The notes beneath the pieces were generated by a model. The model saw only the letters and a program-made list of their open reading frames with translations, did no database searches and was not told the DNA's origin. DNA of 64,000 nt from Pseudomonas saxonica (lineage in GTDB: Bacteria; Pseudomonadota; Gammaproteobacteria; Pseudomonadales; Pseudomonadaceae), in assembly GCF_007858365.1 (NCBI RefSeq), contig NZ_VFIO01000001.1, positions 1,054,001 to 1,118,000 of the forward strand, in the 5' to 3' direction. The translations under genes and the position numbers were made by a program. This document shows positions 46,017 through 55,602 of this stretch, piece after piece. The stretch's first letter is position 1, and every line of letters begins with the position of its first letter.

Positions 46017-47189
46017 TCAATCCAACAGCGCAGCCGGGCCGAAGAACTCATAACGGCTTTGTTGCTCTGGCACGCCCAGCGCCTTGAGGTGGCGTTTTAC
46101 CGAGCGCATAAAGCCTTGCGGGCCAAGGAAGTAGACGTCTGCATCTCGGTCAGCAGGTAACCATTGTGCCAGCACTTCCTCAGTCAGCAGGCCAACATGG
46201 TCGGCCCCGTCGTCGTGCTCTTCATAGCAGTAGAAACGCTGCAACTGCGGGTGTTGCTCAGCCAGCTCATCGACCCAGGTGCGGAACGCATGCACACGGG
46301 CATTGCGGGCGCAGTGAATGAAATGAATAGGCCGCCCTGTTTTGAGCGCAACCTCAAGCATCGGTAACGTCGGAGTAATGCCGACACCACCGCTGATCAA
46401 TACCAAAGGCTTATCGCTGTCGGTCAGGGTGAACTCCCCGGCTGGTGGGAACAGCTCAAGGGTATCGCCCACCTGCATACGCTCATGCAGGTAGTTAGAG
46501 GCTACGCCCCCTTCCAAGCGCTTGACGCTGATGCGGTAGCGGCCCAGTTGGGCTGTGGCTGACAACGAATAGTTACGGCGCACTTCTTCGCCATCTATAT
46601 TCAATTTGAGGCCGATGTACTGACCGGGGGTGAATTCTAAAATGGGCTGTTCATCCACAGGGCGGAAGTAGAAAGAAGTCACTTCAGCACTTTCTTCAAC
46701 CTTGGCCGCCAACTTGAATTCACGCCCGCCACGCCAGCCGCCCGGTGCGTTAGCTTTTTCTTCATACAGTGCCGATTCGGCGCCTATCAGAATTTCAGCC
46801 AGCTGATTGTAGGCTGCCCCCCAGGCGGCAAGCACCTCAGGTGTGGCTATGTCGCTGCCCAGCACTTCTTCAATCGCGCGCAGCAGGCAGCTGCCGACAA
46901 TGGGGTAATGCTCGGGCAGAATTTGCAGGGCAACGTGCTTGTTGATGATCCGTGCCACCAGATCACCCAACTGGTCGAGTTGGTCGATATGACGGGCATA
47001 CATCAATACGCCGTTAGCCAGTGCGCGAGGTTGAGCCCCGCTGGCCTGGTTGGCCGGGTTGAACAATGGACGCACTTCAGGGTGCTCGGCGAGCATCAAT
47101 TTATAAAAGTGAGTGGTCAGCGCTTCACCACCGCTTTCCAGCAGCGGTACAGTGGATTTGACGATGGCACGATCTTGAGCAGTAAGCAT
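46017..47189 (-). CDS. hmp: Flavohemoglobin nitric oxide dioxygenase
   Basis: 390 residues from ATG 47189 (MLTAQDRAIVKSTVPLLESGG); called Fhp in Pseudomonas. It converts NO plus O2 to nitrate. The globin domain (1-140) has Y29, Q53 and proximal H85. It is followed by an FAD domain (GQYIGLKLNIDGEEVRRNYSLSA, RNYS binds FAD) and an NAD domain (LISGGVGITPTLPMLE). It is divergent from norR/fhpR with sigma-54 and NorR-type sites in between. Confidence 0.97.
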   Translation of the reverse strand: MLTAQDRAIVKSTVPLLESGGEALTTHFYKLMLAEHPEVRPLFNPANQASGAQPRALANGVLMYARHIDQLDQLGDLVARIINKHVALQILPEHYPIVGSCLLRAIEEVLGSDIATPEVLAAWGAAYNQLAEILIGAESALYEEKANAPGGWRGGREFKLAAKVEESAEVTSFYFRPVDEQPILEFTPGQYIGLKLNIDGEEVRRNYSLSATAQLGRYRISVKRLEGGVASNYLHERMQVGDTLELFPPAGEFTLTDSDKPLVLISGGVGITPTLPMLEVALKTGRPIHFIHCARNARVHAFRTWVDELAEQHPQLQRFYCYEEHDDGADHVGLLTEEVLAQWLPADRDADVYFLGPQGFMRSVKRHLKALGVPEQQSRYEFFGPAALLD

Positions 47190-47230
47190 AAGAGTGACTC
47201 CTGATAATGTAGAACTATTAGCCATTACAC

Positions 47231-47246
47231 ATCACTATTCGTGCCA
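47231..47246 (-). promoter_or_regulatory. Candidate sigma-54 promoter of hmp
   Basis: On the minus strand TGGCACGAATAGTGAT matches the -24 element (TGGCACG) exactly and the -12 element only partly (GTGA against TTGC), with correct spacing. It lies about 42 nt upstream of the hmp ATG and downstream of three NorR-like sites. Confidence 0.55.
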
Positions 47247-47287
47247 ACATTTAAATCGTTACAAATCAGATACTTAGAAATTTATTT

Positions 47288-47343
47288 GTCATTTTGACCC
47301 GCCCTGCACTAGAGTCATATCGACTACACGAGGTCAAAATGAC
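47288..47343. promoter_or_regulatory. Three NorR/FhpR-type enhancer sites
   Basis: GTCATTTTGAC (47288-47298), GTCATATCGAC (47314-47324) and GTCAAAATGAC (47333-47343) each fit GT-N7-AC, the NorR core, and share GTCA...GAC ends. Site 3 overlaps the norR ATG at 47339. Sites 1 and 3 lie within a 12-bp inverted pair. Confidence 0.7.
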
Positions 47344-48883
47344 TGCAAAACTACTGCTCACCACACTCTTGCCGCTGGTCGCAGACCTGGCCCGCGACCT
47401 GCCTGAAAGTGAACGCTATCGCCGCTTGCTGCACGCACTGCGCACCTTGCTACCGTGCGACGCGGCGGCATTATTGCGACTGGACGGTGAATGGCTGGTG
47501 CCCTTGGCCGTCGATGGTTTAAGCCTCGACACACTGGGCCGGCGCTTTAAAGTCAGCGAACACCCGCGTTTTCAATTTCTGCTCAGCAGCCCCGGCCCCA
47601 CGCGCTTTCCCAGCAATTGCGAATTGCCCGACCCCTACGACGGTCTGGTGGACGGTCTGGGTGATCACCTGGAAGTTCACGACTGCATGGGTTGCCCGCT
47701 GTTTGTTGATGAACAGCCTTGGGGGTTATTGACACTGGACGCGCTGGACTCAAAGCGTTTTGAGCCTATTGAGCTTGATGACCTGCAAGCCTTTGCCAGC
47801 CTTGCAGCGGCTACGGTCAAGGTGGCCCAGCGCATTGAACGCCTGGCTCTGCGGGTCGAGGATGAACAGCAAAGGGCCGAATCCTACCGTCAGGCCCACG
47901 ACTCACCGGACAAAGAGCTGATCGGCCAGAGCCTCCCGCACAAGCGGCTGCTTGAAGAAATATCCCTGGTAGGCAGCAGTGAGTTGACTGTACTGATCAC
48001 GGGCGAAACCGGAGTCGGCAAAGAGTTGGTGGCGCAAGCCATACACGCGGCCTCGCCACGCGCCGATAAACCGATGATCAGCCTCAATTGCGCTGCGCTG
48101 CCCGACACACTGGTAGAGAGCGAACTGTTCGGTCATGTGCGAGGCGCATTTACTGGGGCCACCCAAGATCGACGCGGCAAATTCGAATTGGCCAATGGCG
48201 GCACTCTGTTTCTGGACGAAGTGGGCGAATTGTCACTGACGGTGCAGGCGAAGCTCTTGCGCGTGCTGCAAAGCGGCCAGTTACAGCGCTTGGGCTCAGA
48301 TCAGGAGCATCGGGTGGACGTGCGCTTAATCGCGGCAACCAACCGGGATTTGGCCGAAGAAGTGCGCAGCGGACGCTACCGTGCTGATTTCTACCATCGT
48401 TTGAGCGTCTACCCGCTCAGGGTTCCGGCGCTGCGTGAGCGCGGGCGAGATGTGTTGCTGTTGAGTGGCTTCTTTCTGGAGCAAAACCGTTCCCGCCTGG
48501 GCCTTGGCAGCTTGCGGTTAAGCGCCGATGCGCAAGCAGCGCTGGTGCACTATGACTGGCCGGGGAATGTGCGAGAACTGGAACACCTGATAGCCCGCAG
48601 CGCGCTGAAAGCCTTGGGCCGTTGCACCACACGCCCGCGTATTTTGACGTTGACGGCGGCGGATCTTGATTTGCCCACCACCACTGAGAGTGCTGGCATG
48701 AATGAGCAGGCGATGAGCATTGAAGGCGTGGGCGACTTGCGTCATGCCACTGAGAGTTTCCAACGCCAGTTCATCAGTGCCTGCCTGGAGCGTCATCAGC
48801 ATAACTGGGCCAGTGCGGCCCGCGAGCTGGGGGTCGACAGGGCGAATCTAGGGCGAATGGCCAAGCGATTGGGCTTGAAATAA
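47339..48883 (+). CDS. norR: NO-responsive sigma-54 activator NorR (FhpR)
   Basis: 514 residues from ATG 47339, with GAGG 6 nt upstream. The N-terminal GAF domain (about 1-180) binds NO through a non-heme iron centre. The AAA+ domain has Walker A GETGVGKE (222-229) and the sigma-54 contact loop GAFTGA (269-274). A C-terminal Fis-type HTH follows ([27 protein letters not shown] in pieces). It activates the divergent hmp gene when NO is present. Confidence 0.96.
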   Translation: MTAKLLLTTLLPLVADLARDLPESERYRRLLHALRTLLPCDAAALLRLDGEWLVPLAVDGLSLDTLGRRFKVSEHPRFQFLLSSPGPTRFPSNCELPDPYDGLVDGLGDHLEVHDCMGCPLFVDEQPWGLLTLDALDSKRFEPIELDDLQAFASLAAATVKVAQRIERLALRVEDEQQRAESYRQAHDSPDKELIGQSLPHKRLLEEISLVGSSELTVLITGETGVGKELVAQAIHAASPRADKPMISLNCAALPDTLVESELFGHVRGAFTGATQDRRGKFELANGGTLFLDEVGELSLTVQAKLLRVLQSGQLQRLGSDQEHRVDVRLIAATNRDLAEEVRSGRYRADFYHRLSVYPLRVPALRERGRDVLLLSGFFLEQNRSRLGLGSLRLSADAQAALVHYDWPGNVRELEHLIARSALKALGRCTTRPRILTLTAADLDLPTTTESAGMNEQAMSIEGVGDLRHATESFQRQFISACLERHQHNWASAARELGVDRANLGRMAKRLGLK

Positions 48884-48890
48884 AAACCGC

Positions 48891-48982
48891 CCTCACCCTA
48901 ACCCTCTCCCAGAGGGAGAGGGGACTAAAAGCAAAAGCAAATCCAGCCCCCTCTCCCTTTGGGAGAGGGTTGGGGTGAGGGT
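48891..48982. repeat. Imperfect inverted intergenic repeat (CCCTCACCC family)
   Basis: Outer arms beginning CCCTCACCCTAACCCTCTCC and ending GAGGGTTGGGGTGAGGG are 21 nt long with one mismatch. Each arm itself forms a hairpin (CCCTCTCCC-AGA-GGGAGAGGG; CCCTCTCCC-TTT-GGGAGAGGG). This type of mobile intergenic repeat is widespread in gamma-proteobacteria. It lies between norR and cheV. Confidence 0.85.
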
Positions 48983-49079
48983 CTTGAAGGCCACACAATC
49001 TCCCTGCCCACCTAAAGCCCAACCCGATCAGGTCGATAACCCTGTATCCCACGCCACCCTCGGCCTTTTGAAGGTTTTT

Positions 49080-49979
49080 ATGTCCTCAAGCAATGCCCGC
49101 GCAGATTCACTCTCGCTTCTGCTCTTTACCCTGCGCAGCGGCAAGCTGATGGCAATCAACCTGCTCAAAGTCAGTGAAATCATCCCTTGCCCGCCACTGA
49201 CCAAAATGCCGGAGTCTCACCCCCATGTGAAAGGCATTGCAGTACTGCGTGGCCTGTCTCTTTCGGTGATCGACCTGAGCCGTGCCATCGGCGAACAACC
49301 TTTGCTCGATCCTGATGGCGGCTGCCTGATCGTGACCGATGTCAGCCGCTCCAAGCAGGGGCTTCACGTTCAAGCCGTCAGCAGGATCGTGCACTGCCTG
49401 ACAACTGACATTCGCCCGCCGCCCTATGGCTCTGGCAAACGCTCGTACATCACTGGTGTTACCCAGGTAGACGGCGCGCTGGTGCAAATACTGGACATCG
49501 AAAAAGTCATCCACGGTATCGCCCCCACCCGGGTTGACACCTCACCTGAGGTGCTCAGCCGTGAAGACGCCAAACTGCTGGCCAACGCCCGAATTCTGGT
49601 AGTGGATGACAGCCAGGTGGCACTGCAACAATCGGTCATCACCTTGCGCAATCTGGGTGTGCACTGCCACACCGCCCGCAGCGCCAAGGAAGCCATCGAC
49701 CGCCTGCTGGAGTTACAAGGCACGCCGCAGCAGATCAACGTGGTGGTCTCGGACATCGAAATGTCTGAAATGGACGGTTATGCGTTCACCCGTACGGTGC
49801 GCGACACCCCCGATTTTGCTCACCTGTATGTGCTGTTGCATACCTCATTGAACAGCACCATGAACACCCAGAAAGCCCACCTGGCCGGAGCCAATGCGGT
49901 GCTGACCAAGTTTTCCTCGCCGGAGTTGACGCAATGCCTCATTCAGGCCGCGCGCACGGTAGCCGAACAAGGCTATTAA
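49080..49979 (+). CDS. Chemotaxis coupling protein CheV
   Basis: 299 residues from ATG 49080, with GAAGG upstream. An N-terminal CheW-like coupling domain (LFTLRSGKLMAINLLKVSEIIPCPPLTKMPESHPHVKGIAVLRG, in pieces) is followed by a C-terminal receiver domain with acidic pair (ILVVDDSQ) and phospho-Asp225 (VVSDIEMSEMDGY). CheV links chemoreceptors to CheA and buffers phosphate. The GNAT gene follows 4 nt later. Confidence 0.94.
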   Translation: MSSSNARADSLSLLLFTLRSGKLMAINLLKVSEIIPCPPLTKMPESHPHVKGIAVLRGLSLSVIDLSRAIGEQPLLDPDGGCLIVTDVSRSKQGLHVQAVSRIVHCLTTDIRPPPYGSGKRSYITGVTQVDGALVQILDIEKVIHGIAPTRVDTSPEVLSREDAKLLANARILVVDDSQVALQQSVITLRNLGVHCHTARSAKEAIDRLLELQGTPQQINVVVSDIEMSEMDGYAFTRTVRDTPDFAHLYVLLHTSLNSTMNTQKAHLAGANAVLTKFSSPELTQCLIQAARTVAEQGY

Positions 49980-49983
49980 CAGC

Positions 49984-50460
49984 ATGAGTGCCTATAGCCT
50001 GTTGCTACGCAAAGACCTGCGCGAACCCTTATTAGCCGTTCGCTGGCCTGACGACGTAACCCTGGCAACCCTGAAGCCACAGTGGCTGCCTCAAGCCCAC
50101 GCGCTGCTTGACCAGGCGTATAGCGGCGGCATGGGCAGTATCGAATCAATTGCGCACTGGCAACATGCCCTGGTGCATGACGCTGAATATGATCCGCAGT
50201 TGTGTTTTGCGCTGCTGCGCAATGGCCAGGTCATCGCGTTTGCACAAGCTTGGACCAGCGCCTTCCTCAAGGATTTGGTCGTGCATCCCGACCACCAGCG
50301 CCGTGGCTTGGGCGACGCGTTGCTAAGCCATGTGTTCGCTGTATTTGAGCAGCGTCGCGAAGCCTGTGTAGACCTCAAGGTCATGGAACACAATCACACG
50401 GCCCTGTGCCTGTATCAAAAACACGGCATGACCGTGGTGCAACGCGAACGGGTGCTCTGA
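49984..50460 (+). CDS. GNAT-family N-acetyltransferase
   Basis: 158 residues. The acetyl-CoA-binding motif A is visible as LVVHPDHQRRGLGDALLSHV (about 99-118), and motif B as DLKVMEHNHTALCLYQKHG. It is a small cytoplasmic acetyltransferase of unknown substrate. The 4-nt gap to cheV suggests co-transcription. Confidence 0.9.
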   Translation: MSAYSLLLRKDLREPLLAVRWPDDVTLATLKPQWLPQAHALLDQAYSGGMGSIESIAHWQHALVHDAEYDPQLCFALLRNGQVIAFAQAWTSAFLKDLVVHPDHQRRGLGDALLSHVFAVFEQRREACVDLKVMEHNHTALCLYQKHGMTVVQRERVL

Positions 50461-50476
50461 TGAACCGTCAAGTTAA

Positions 50477-50716
50477 TCAGCGTTTACCCATGGTTTTACG
50501 CGTGCCATGCGGCGGTGCACCTGGCGTTGTATCGTGGCCGCCAAGCCCGCTCTTCTGGTAATACGCTTTGCCCTGAGATTTGGCTTTAGCAAACTCAGCG
50601 GGCTTGAACGGGAATTTGAAGGCCGGGATAACCGGCTTTTCTACAGTGTTGAGGCTGGTTTCGCTGTCAACCGTGTCCACAGCATCAGGAGCGGTCGGTT
50701 GTGTAGGAGTAGTCAT
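50477..50716 (-). CDS. Small conserved hypothetical protein
   Basis: 79 residues. Thr/Pro-rich N-terminus (MTTPTQPTAPDAVDTVDSE) and a basic C-terminus (GAPPHGTRKTMGKR). No domain is recognised; low complexity suggests a partly disordered protein. It is convergent with the GNAT gene. Confidence 0.7.
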   Translation of the reverse strand: MTTPTQPTAPDAVDTVDSETSLNTVEKPVIPAFKFPFKPAEFAKAKSQGKAYYQKSGLGGHDTTPGAPPHGTRKTMGKR

Positions 50717-50797
50717 GAAAGCTCCGGGATACGGGAATAATCAGGCCAATTGGCGAACAGCCGCGCAGTATACCTGCCTGATTCCTCCGCCGCGCAG

Positions 50798-51133
50798 TCA
50801 CAAGTAGGAAATAGTTACCACACCCTTTTCATTCGGTGACTCTGCACGCAGGTCTGCGGGTTCGAGCACCTGATACGTCGCGACAAACGGTAGGTCTGCA
50901 AACCGACATAACCGGGTGGCCCGGTTCACCGCCAGTACGACCGAGGGGGTGACGTTGATAAGCTGGGTTGCGGCGCCATACGTGACCGTAGCGCCCGCGT
51001 CCAATTCGCACATGCGCTCCACGATTGAGCCTCGAAAATGGAGGGTTCCCCCCTCTACGGCGGGCTGGGCACTCACCTGATGTATCAGCCCCAACACCCC
51101 GAATACCGACAGCCCGAACGCTACATTCTTCAT
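50798..51133 (-). CDS. Secreted fimbrial-like small protein
   Basis: 111 residues from the second of two tandem ATGs (51133), which has GGAG 7 nt upstream. The N-terminal signal peptide (KNVAFGLSVFGVLGLIHQVSA) is cut near QPAVEGG. The mature part GTLHFRGSIVERMCEL followed by a second Cys (RLCRFADL) has the spacing of type 1 fimbrial-domain proteins. No usher or chaperone is nearby, so the role is unclear. It is divergent from the RND operon. Confidence 0.7.
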   Translation of the reverse strand: MKNVAFGLSVFGVLGLIHQVSAQPAVEGGTLHFRGSIVERMCELDAGATVTYGAATQLINVTPSVVLAVNRATRLCRFADLPFVATYQVLEPADLRAESPNEKGVVTISYL

Positions 51134-51338
51134 CATGCATCTCCGTGCGGGAACGCTGAAGCGCTCCTCTTATTAATCAGCCTATCGGCCACTCATGACA
51201 GATCCTGACAAGCCTTCACACTTTTTTAATTAAGCTGTCGGTAATGTCAGTTAGCCGTCACTGTACTGACCGGGTTCACGCGTTATAACCCTTGGCTGAG
51301 CCCATCCAACCACCTCACGCACACGGCGTCTAACCGGC

Positions 51339-52502
51339 ATGCCAACCAAAACCAATAAGATAGTGCTGGGCACATTAGTTGTTGCCCTTATCGGCGGCAC
51401 ACTGTGGTGGGCCACACGCCCCCCCCCTCTCAAGTCATCCGCTGCTGCGCCCGTACCGGTCAGGGTGATTCACGTGGTGCAGCAAGATGTGCCGCGCTAT
51501 GTCAGCGGGATTGGCTCAGTACTGTCCCTGCACAGTGTGGTCATACGCCCGCAGATCGACGGCATTCTGACCCGGCTGCTGGTAACCGAAGGCCAAACGG
51601 TCAAAGCCGGAGATTTGCTGGCAACCCTGGATGACCGTTCAATCAAGGCCAGCCTCGATCAAGCCAAAGCCCAGTTAGGGCAAAACCAGGCGCAACTGCA
51701 AGTCGCCCGGATCGACCTCAAGCGTTACCTGTTGCTCAGTGTCGACAACGGGGTGTCCAAACAAACCCTCGACCAGCAGCAGGCGCTGGTCGATGAGCTC
51801 AACGCCACAGCGAAGGGCTATCAGGCTGCGATTGCCGCTGCAGAAGTTCAGTTGTCGTTCACCCAAATTCACTCGCCGGTCTCAGGTCGCGTTGGCATTC
51901 GCACGGTTGACCAAGGCAACTTCCTGCGTGTCAGCGATACCCAGGGGCTGTTTTCCGTCACCCAAATCGACCCGATTGCCGTGGAGTTCTCGTTACCGCA
52001 ACAGTTGCTGCCGACCTTGCACGCACTCCTCGACGCTCCACAACCGGCCTTGGTCAAAGCCTTTCTAGGCAACGCCGGCCCCGCAGGTACGCCGCTGGGC
52101 CAAGGCCGCTTGAGCCTGATCGATAATCAGGTATCCGCAACCACCGGCACGATCAAAGTCAAAGCTCAATTTGATAACCCCACCCACACCTTGTGGCCCG
52201 GCCAGTTGGTCAATATCGAGATCCAGACCGGGCTTGAACAACAGGCCCTCGTGGTGCCGCCACAGGTGGTGCAGCGCGGGCTGGATAATTACTTCGTGTA
52301 CCGCACGGTGGGCGATTCGGTTGAAACCGTACCGGTACAGATCGTCTATCAAAACACGGCGCTCAACGTGATCAGCGGGGTCAATGTGGGCGATACACTG
52401 GTCAGCGACGGCCAGTCACGGCTTAAACCCGGCTCGCACATCACCGTCTTGAGCGAACCGGCGCTAACCGACGCACGCAGCAACCCGCCGGTGCAACCAT
52501 GA
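51339..52502 (+). CDS. RND efflux periplasmic adaptor (MdtA-like)
   Basis: 387 residues. An N-terminal membrane/lipid anchor segment (IVLGTLVVALIGGTLWWATRP) is followed by barrel-sandwich, helical hairpin and beta-barrel domains (SGIGSVLSLHSVVIRPQIDG; SPVSGRVGIRTVDQGNF). It joins an RND pump to an outer-membrane channel. Its stop overlaps the pump start by 4 nt (ATGA). There is no clear ribosome site at the ATG. Confidence 0.94.
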   Translation: MPTKTNKIVLGTLVVALIGGTLWWATRPPPLKSSAAAPVPVRVIHVVQQDVPRYVSGIGSVLSLHSVVIRPQIDGILTRLLVTEGQTVKAGDLLATLDDRSIKASLDQAKAQLGQNQAQLQVARIDLKRYLLLSVDNGVSKQTLDQQQALVDELNATAKGYQAAIAAAEVQLSFTQIHSPVSGRVGIRTVDQGNFLRVSDTQGLFSVTQIDPIAVEFSLPQQLLPTLHALLDAPQPALVKAFLGNAGPAGTPLGQGRLSLIDNQVSATTGTIKVKAQFDNPTHTLWPGQLVNIEIQTGLEQQALVVPPQVVQRGLDNYFVYRTVGDSVETVPVQIVYQNTALNVISGVNVGDTLVSDGQSRLKPGSHITVLSEPALTDARSNPPVQP

Positions 52503-55500
52503 GCCGCAGCCGCTCGCTCTCTGCCTGGTGCGTTGATCACCCGATAGCCACGGTGTTACTGACCTTTGCGCTGGTATTGCTGGGGCTGATTGCCTTTCCG
52601 CGGCTGCCCATCGCGCCTTTGCCCGAGGCGGAATTCCCGACCATTCAAGTCTCGGCGCAATTGCCCGGCGCCAGCCCCGACACGATGGCGTCGTCGGTAG
52701 CCACCCCGCTGGAAGTGCAGTTCAGCGCGATCCCCGGCATGACCCAAATGACCTCCAGCAGCGCGTTGGGATCGACCACCCTGACCCTGCAATTCACCCT
52801 CGACAAAAGCATCGATACCGCCGCCCAGGAGGTGCAAGCGGCCATCAATACCGCATCCGGCAAATTGCCTAAAGACATGCCGACATTACCGACCTGGAAG
52901 AAGGTCAATCCGGCGGACAGCCCCGTGCTGATCCTCAGCATCAGCTCTTTGCAAATGCCCGGCACAGAACTGAGCGATTACGTCGAAACCTTGCTGGCCC
53001 GACAGATCAGCCAAATCGATGGCGTGGGCCTGATCAATATCACCGGCCAGCAGCGGCCGGCGATCCGGGTACAAGCCTCTGCGGACAAACTGGCCGCCAT
53101 TGGCCTGACGCTGGCCGATATACGTCTGGCCATTCAACAAACCAGCCTTAATCTGGCCAAAGGCGCGCTGTACGGGCCGTCGAGCATTTCGACCCTGTCG
53201 ACCAACGATCAATTGTTCAACGCCGACGAGTACAGCCAGTTAGTGGTCTCCTACAAAGACGGTGCCCCGGTACAACTTCGGGACGTGGCGCGGGTGATCA
53301 ACGGCTCCGAAAACGATTATGTGCAAGCGTGGTCCGGCCATCAGCCGGGGCTCAACCTGGTGATTTCGCGCCAGCCCGGCGCCAATATTGTCGAGACGGT
53401 AGACCGTATTCAGGCCGCCCTGCCGAGCTTGCAAGCAATGCTCCCGGCATCGGTCGAAGTGACCGTGCTGAGCGACCGCACCAAAACCATTCGCGCGTCG
53501 TTGCACGAGGTGGAAATCACCCTGCTGATTGCCGTCCTGCTGGTCATCGCCGTAATGGCGCTGTTCTTGCGCCAATGGTCGGCCACCCTGATCGTATCTG
53601 CCGTGCTCGGTGTGTCACTGATTGCCAGTTTTGCCTTGATGTATGTATTGGGCTTCAGCTTGAATAACCTGACGCTGGTGGCCATCGTGGTGGCCGTGGG
53701 TTTTGTGGTCGACGATGCCATCGTGGTGGTGGAAAACATTCACCGTCATCTCGAAGCGGGCGAAAGCATGCGCGATGCGGCGATCAAAGGTTCCAGCGAG
53801 ATTGGCTTTACCGTGGTGTCGATCAGCTTTTCGCTGGTGGCGGCCTTTATCCCGCTGCTGTTTATGGGCGGCGTGGTGGGCCGTCTGTTCAAGGAGTTCG
53901 CCCTGACCGCCACCTCGACCATTTTGATTTCGGTACTGGTGTCGCTGACCCTTGCGCCCACCCTGGCGGCGCTGTTCATGCGTTCGCCGGTGCATCAAGC
54001 CGATGCCAAACCGGGGTTTGGTGAGCGCTTGCTGAGGCTTTACGACAGAGGGTTGCAACGCGCACTGGCCTATCAACGGCTGATGCTGGGGATCTTCGCT
54101 GTCACGCTGGCGATGGCCATTGCCGGCTATGTGCTGATCCCCAAAGGGTTCTTCCCGGTGCAAGACACCGGCTTCGTGCTCGGCACCACTGAGGCTGCGT
54201 CCGATATTTCATTTACTGACATGAAACAAAAGCATCTGGCGCTGGCCGACATCATCAGCAACGACCCGGCCGTGCAGGCGTTCTCCCACGCGGTGGGGGT
54301 GACCGGCAGCAACCAGACCATCGCCAACGGACGCTTCTGGATTGCCCTCAAGGATCGCGGCGACCGCGACGTGTCCGCCAGCGAGTTTATCGACCGTATC
54401 CGCCCGCAACTGGCTAAAGTGCCAGGCATCGTGCTCTACCTGCGCGCCGGGCAAGACATCAACCTCAGCTCGGGGCCAAGCCGCAGCCAATATCAATATG
54501 TACTTAAAAGCAACGATGGGCCGACGCTCAACACCTGGACTCAGCGCCTGACTGAAAAGCTGCGGGCCAACCCGGCCTTCCGCGACTTGTCCAACGACCT
54601 GCAACTGGGCGGTAGCATCACCCATATCAGCATTGATCGGAACGCCGCTGCCCGCTTCGGCCTCACCGCCACCGATGTTGATGAGGCGTTGTATGACGCG
54701 TTCGGCCAGCGTCAGGTCAATGAGTTTCAGACCGAGATCAACCAGTACAACGTGATTCTGGAAGTCGATGCACAGCAGCGCGCCGAGGCCGAAAGCCTGA
54801 ACTACTTCTATCTGCGCTCGCCGCTTAACGGTGACATGGTGCCATTGTCCGCCGTAGCCAAGGTCGATGCGCCGGTCAGCGGGCCGTTGTCGATCAGCCA
54901 TGACGGCATGTTCCCGGCCGCCAACCTGTCCTTTAACCTCGCGCCCGGCGTGGCACTGGGCGATGCGGTGCTGATGCTCAATCAGGCGAAGAACGAGATC
55001 GGTATGCCGGCCACCATCAGCGGCAACTTTCAGGGCGCGGCACAAGCATTCCAAAGCTCGCTGGCCAGCCAGCCGTGGCTGATTCTGGCGGCACTGGTGG
55101 CGGTGTACATCATTCTTGGCGTGCTGTACGAAAGCCTTGTACACCCGCTGACCATCATCTCAACCTTACCTTCGGCCGGGCTTGGCGCACTGTTGATGCT
55201 ATGGCTGTGTGGTCAGGACTTCTCAATCATGGCGCTGATCGGCTTGGTTCTGCTGATTGGTATCGTCAAGAAGAACGGCATTCTGATGGTCGACTTTGCC
55301 CTTGATGCCCAGCGTACTCGCGGTTTAACGCCTGAGCAGGCGATTTATGAAGCCTGCCTCACGCGTTTTCGGCCCATCATCATGACCACCCTCGCCGCCT
55401 TGCTCGGCGCACTGCCATTGATGCTCGGTTATGGCACCGGCGCTGAACTGCGTCAGCCGTTGGGCATTGCCGTCGTTGGCGGGCTGTTGGTGAGCCAGGC

Positions 55501-55594
55501 GCTGACGCTGTTTACCACGCCAGTCATATACTTGTGGCTTGAGCGGCTGTTCCATCGTTCCAAACCCGTCAGCTTGCTGGCGACGAATCACTGA
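52499..55594 (+). CDS. RND multidrug efflux permease (MdtB/MdtC-like)
   Basis: 1031 residues, HAE-type RND pump with twelve membrane helices and two large periplasmic loops. The proton-relay aspartates are D405/D406 in GFVVDDAIVVVENI. Family marks include FPRLPIAPLPEAEFPTIQVSAQLPG and the C-terminal ALPLMLGYGTGAELRQPLG. The Met-rich pathway of heavy-metal pumps is not evident, so drug export is favoured. No outer-membrane factor gene follows. Confidence 0.96.
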   Translation: MSRSRSLSAWCVDHPIATVLLTFALVLLGLIAFPRLPIAPLPEAEFPTIQVSAQLPGASPDTMASSVATPLEVQFSAIPGMTQMTSSSALGSTTLTLQFTLDKSIDTAAQEVQAAINTASGKLPKDMPTLPTWKKVNPADSPVLILSISSLQMPGTELSDYVETLLARQISQIDGVGLINITGQQRPAIRVQASADKLAAIGLTLADIRLAIQQTSLNLAKGALYGPSSISTLSTNDQLFNADEYSQLVVSYKDGAPVQLRDVARVINGSENDYVQAWSGHQPGLNLVISRQPGANIVETVDRIQAALPSLQAMLPASVEVTVLSDRTKTIRASLHEVEITLLIAVLLVIAVMALFLRQWSATLIVSAVLGVSLIASFALMYVLGFSLNNLTLVAIVVAVGFVVDDAIVVVENIHRHLEAGESMRDAAIKGSSEIGFTVVSISFSLVAAFIPLLFMGGVVGRLFKEFALTATSTILISVLVSLTLAPTLAALFMRSPVHQADAKPGFGERLLRLYDRGLQRALAYQRLMLGIFAVTLAMAIAGYVLIPKGFFPVQDTGFVLGTTEAASDISFTDMKQKHLALADIISNDPAVQAFSHAVGVTGSNQTIANGRFWIALKDRGDRDVSASEFIDRIRPQLAKVPGIVLYLRAGQDINLSSGPSRSQYQYVLKSNDGPTLNTWTQRLTEKLRANPAFRDLSNDLQLGGSITHISIDRNAAARFGLTATDVDEALYDAFGQRQVNEFQTEINQYNVILEVDAQQRAEAESLNYFYLRSPLNGDMVPLSAVAKVDAPVSGPLSISHDGMFPAANLSFNLAPGVALGDAVLMLNQAKNEIGMPATISGNFQGAAQAFQSSLASQPWLILAALVAVYIILGVLYESLVHPLTIISTLPSAGLGALLMLWLCGQDFSIMALIGLVLLIGIVKKNGILMVDFALDAQRTRGLTPEQAIYEACLTRFRPIIMTTLAALLGALPLMLGYGTGAELRQPLGIAVVGGLLVSQALTLFTTPVIYLWLERLFHRSKPVSLLATNH

Positions 55595-55602
55595 GGCGGG
55601 TT

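Noticed and set aside
54209..55144. Antisense open frame over the RND pump gene (311 codons)
   Set aside because: Shadow of a conserved transporter gene.
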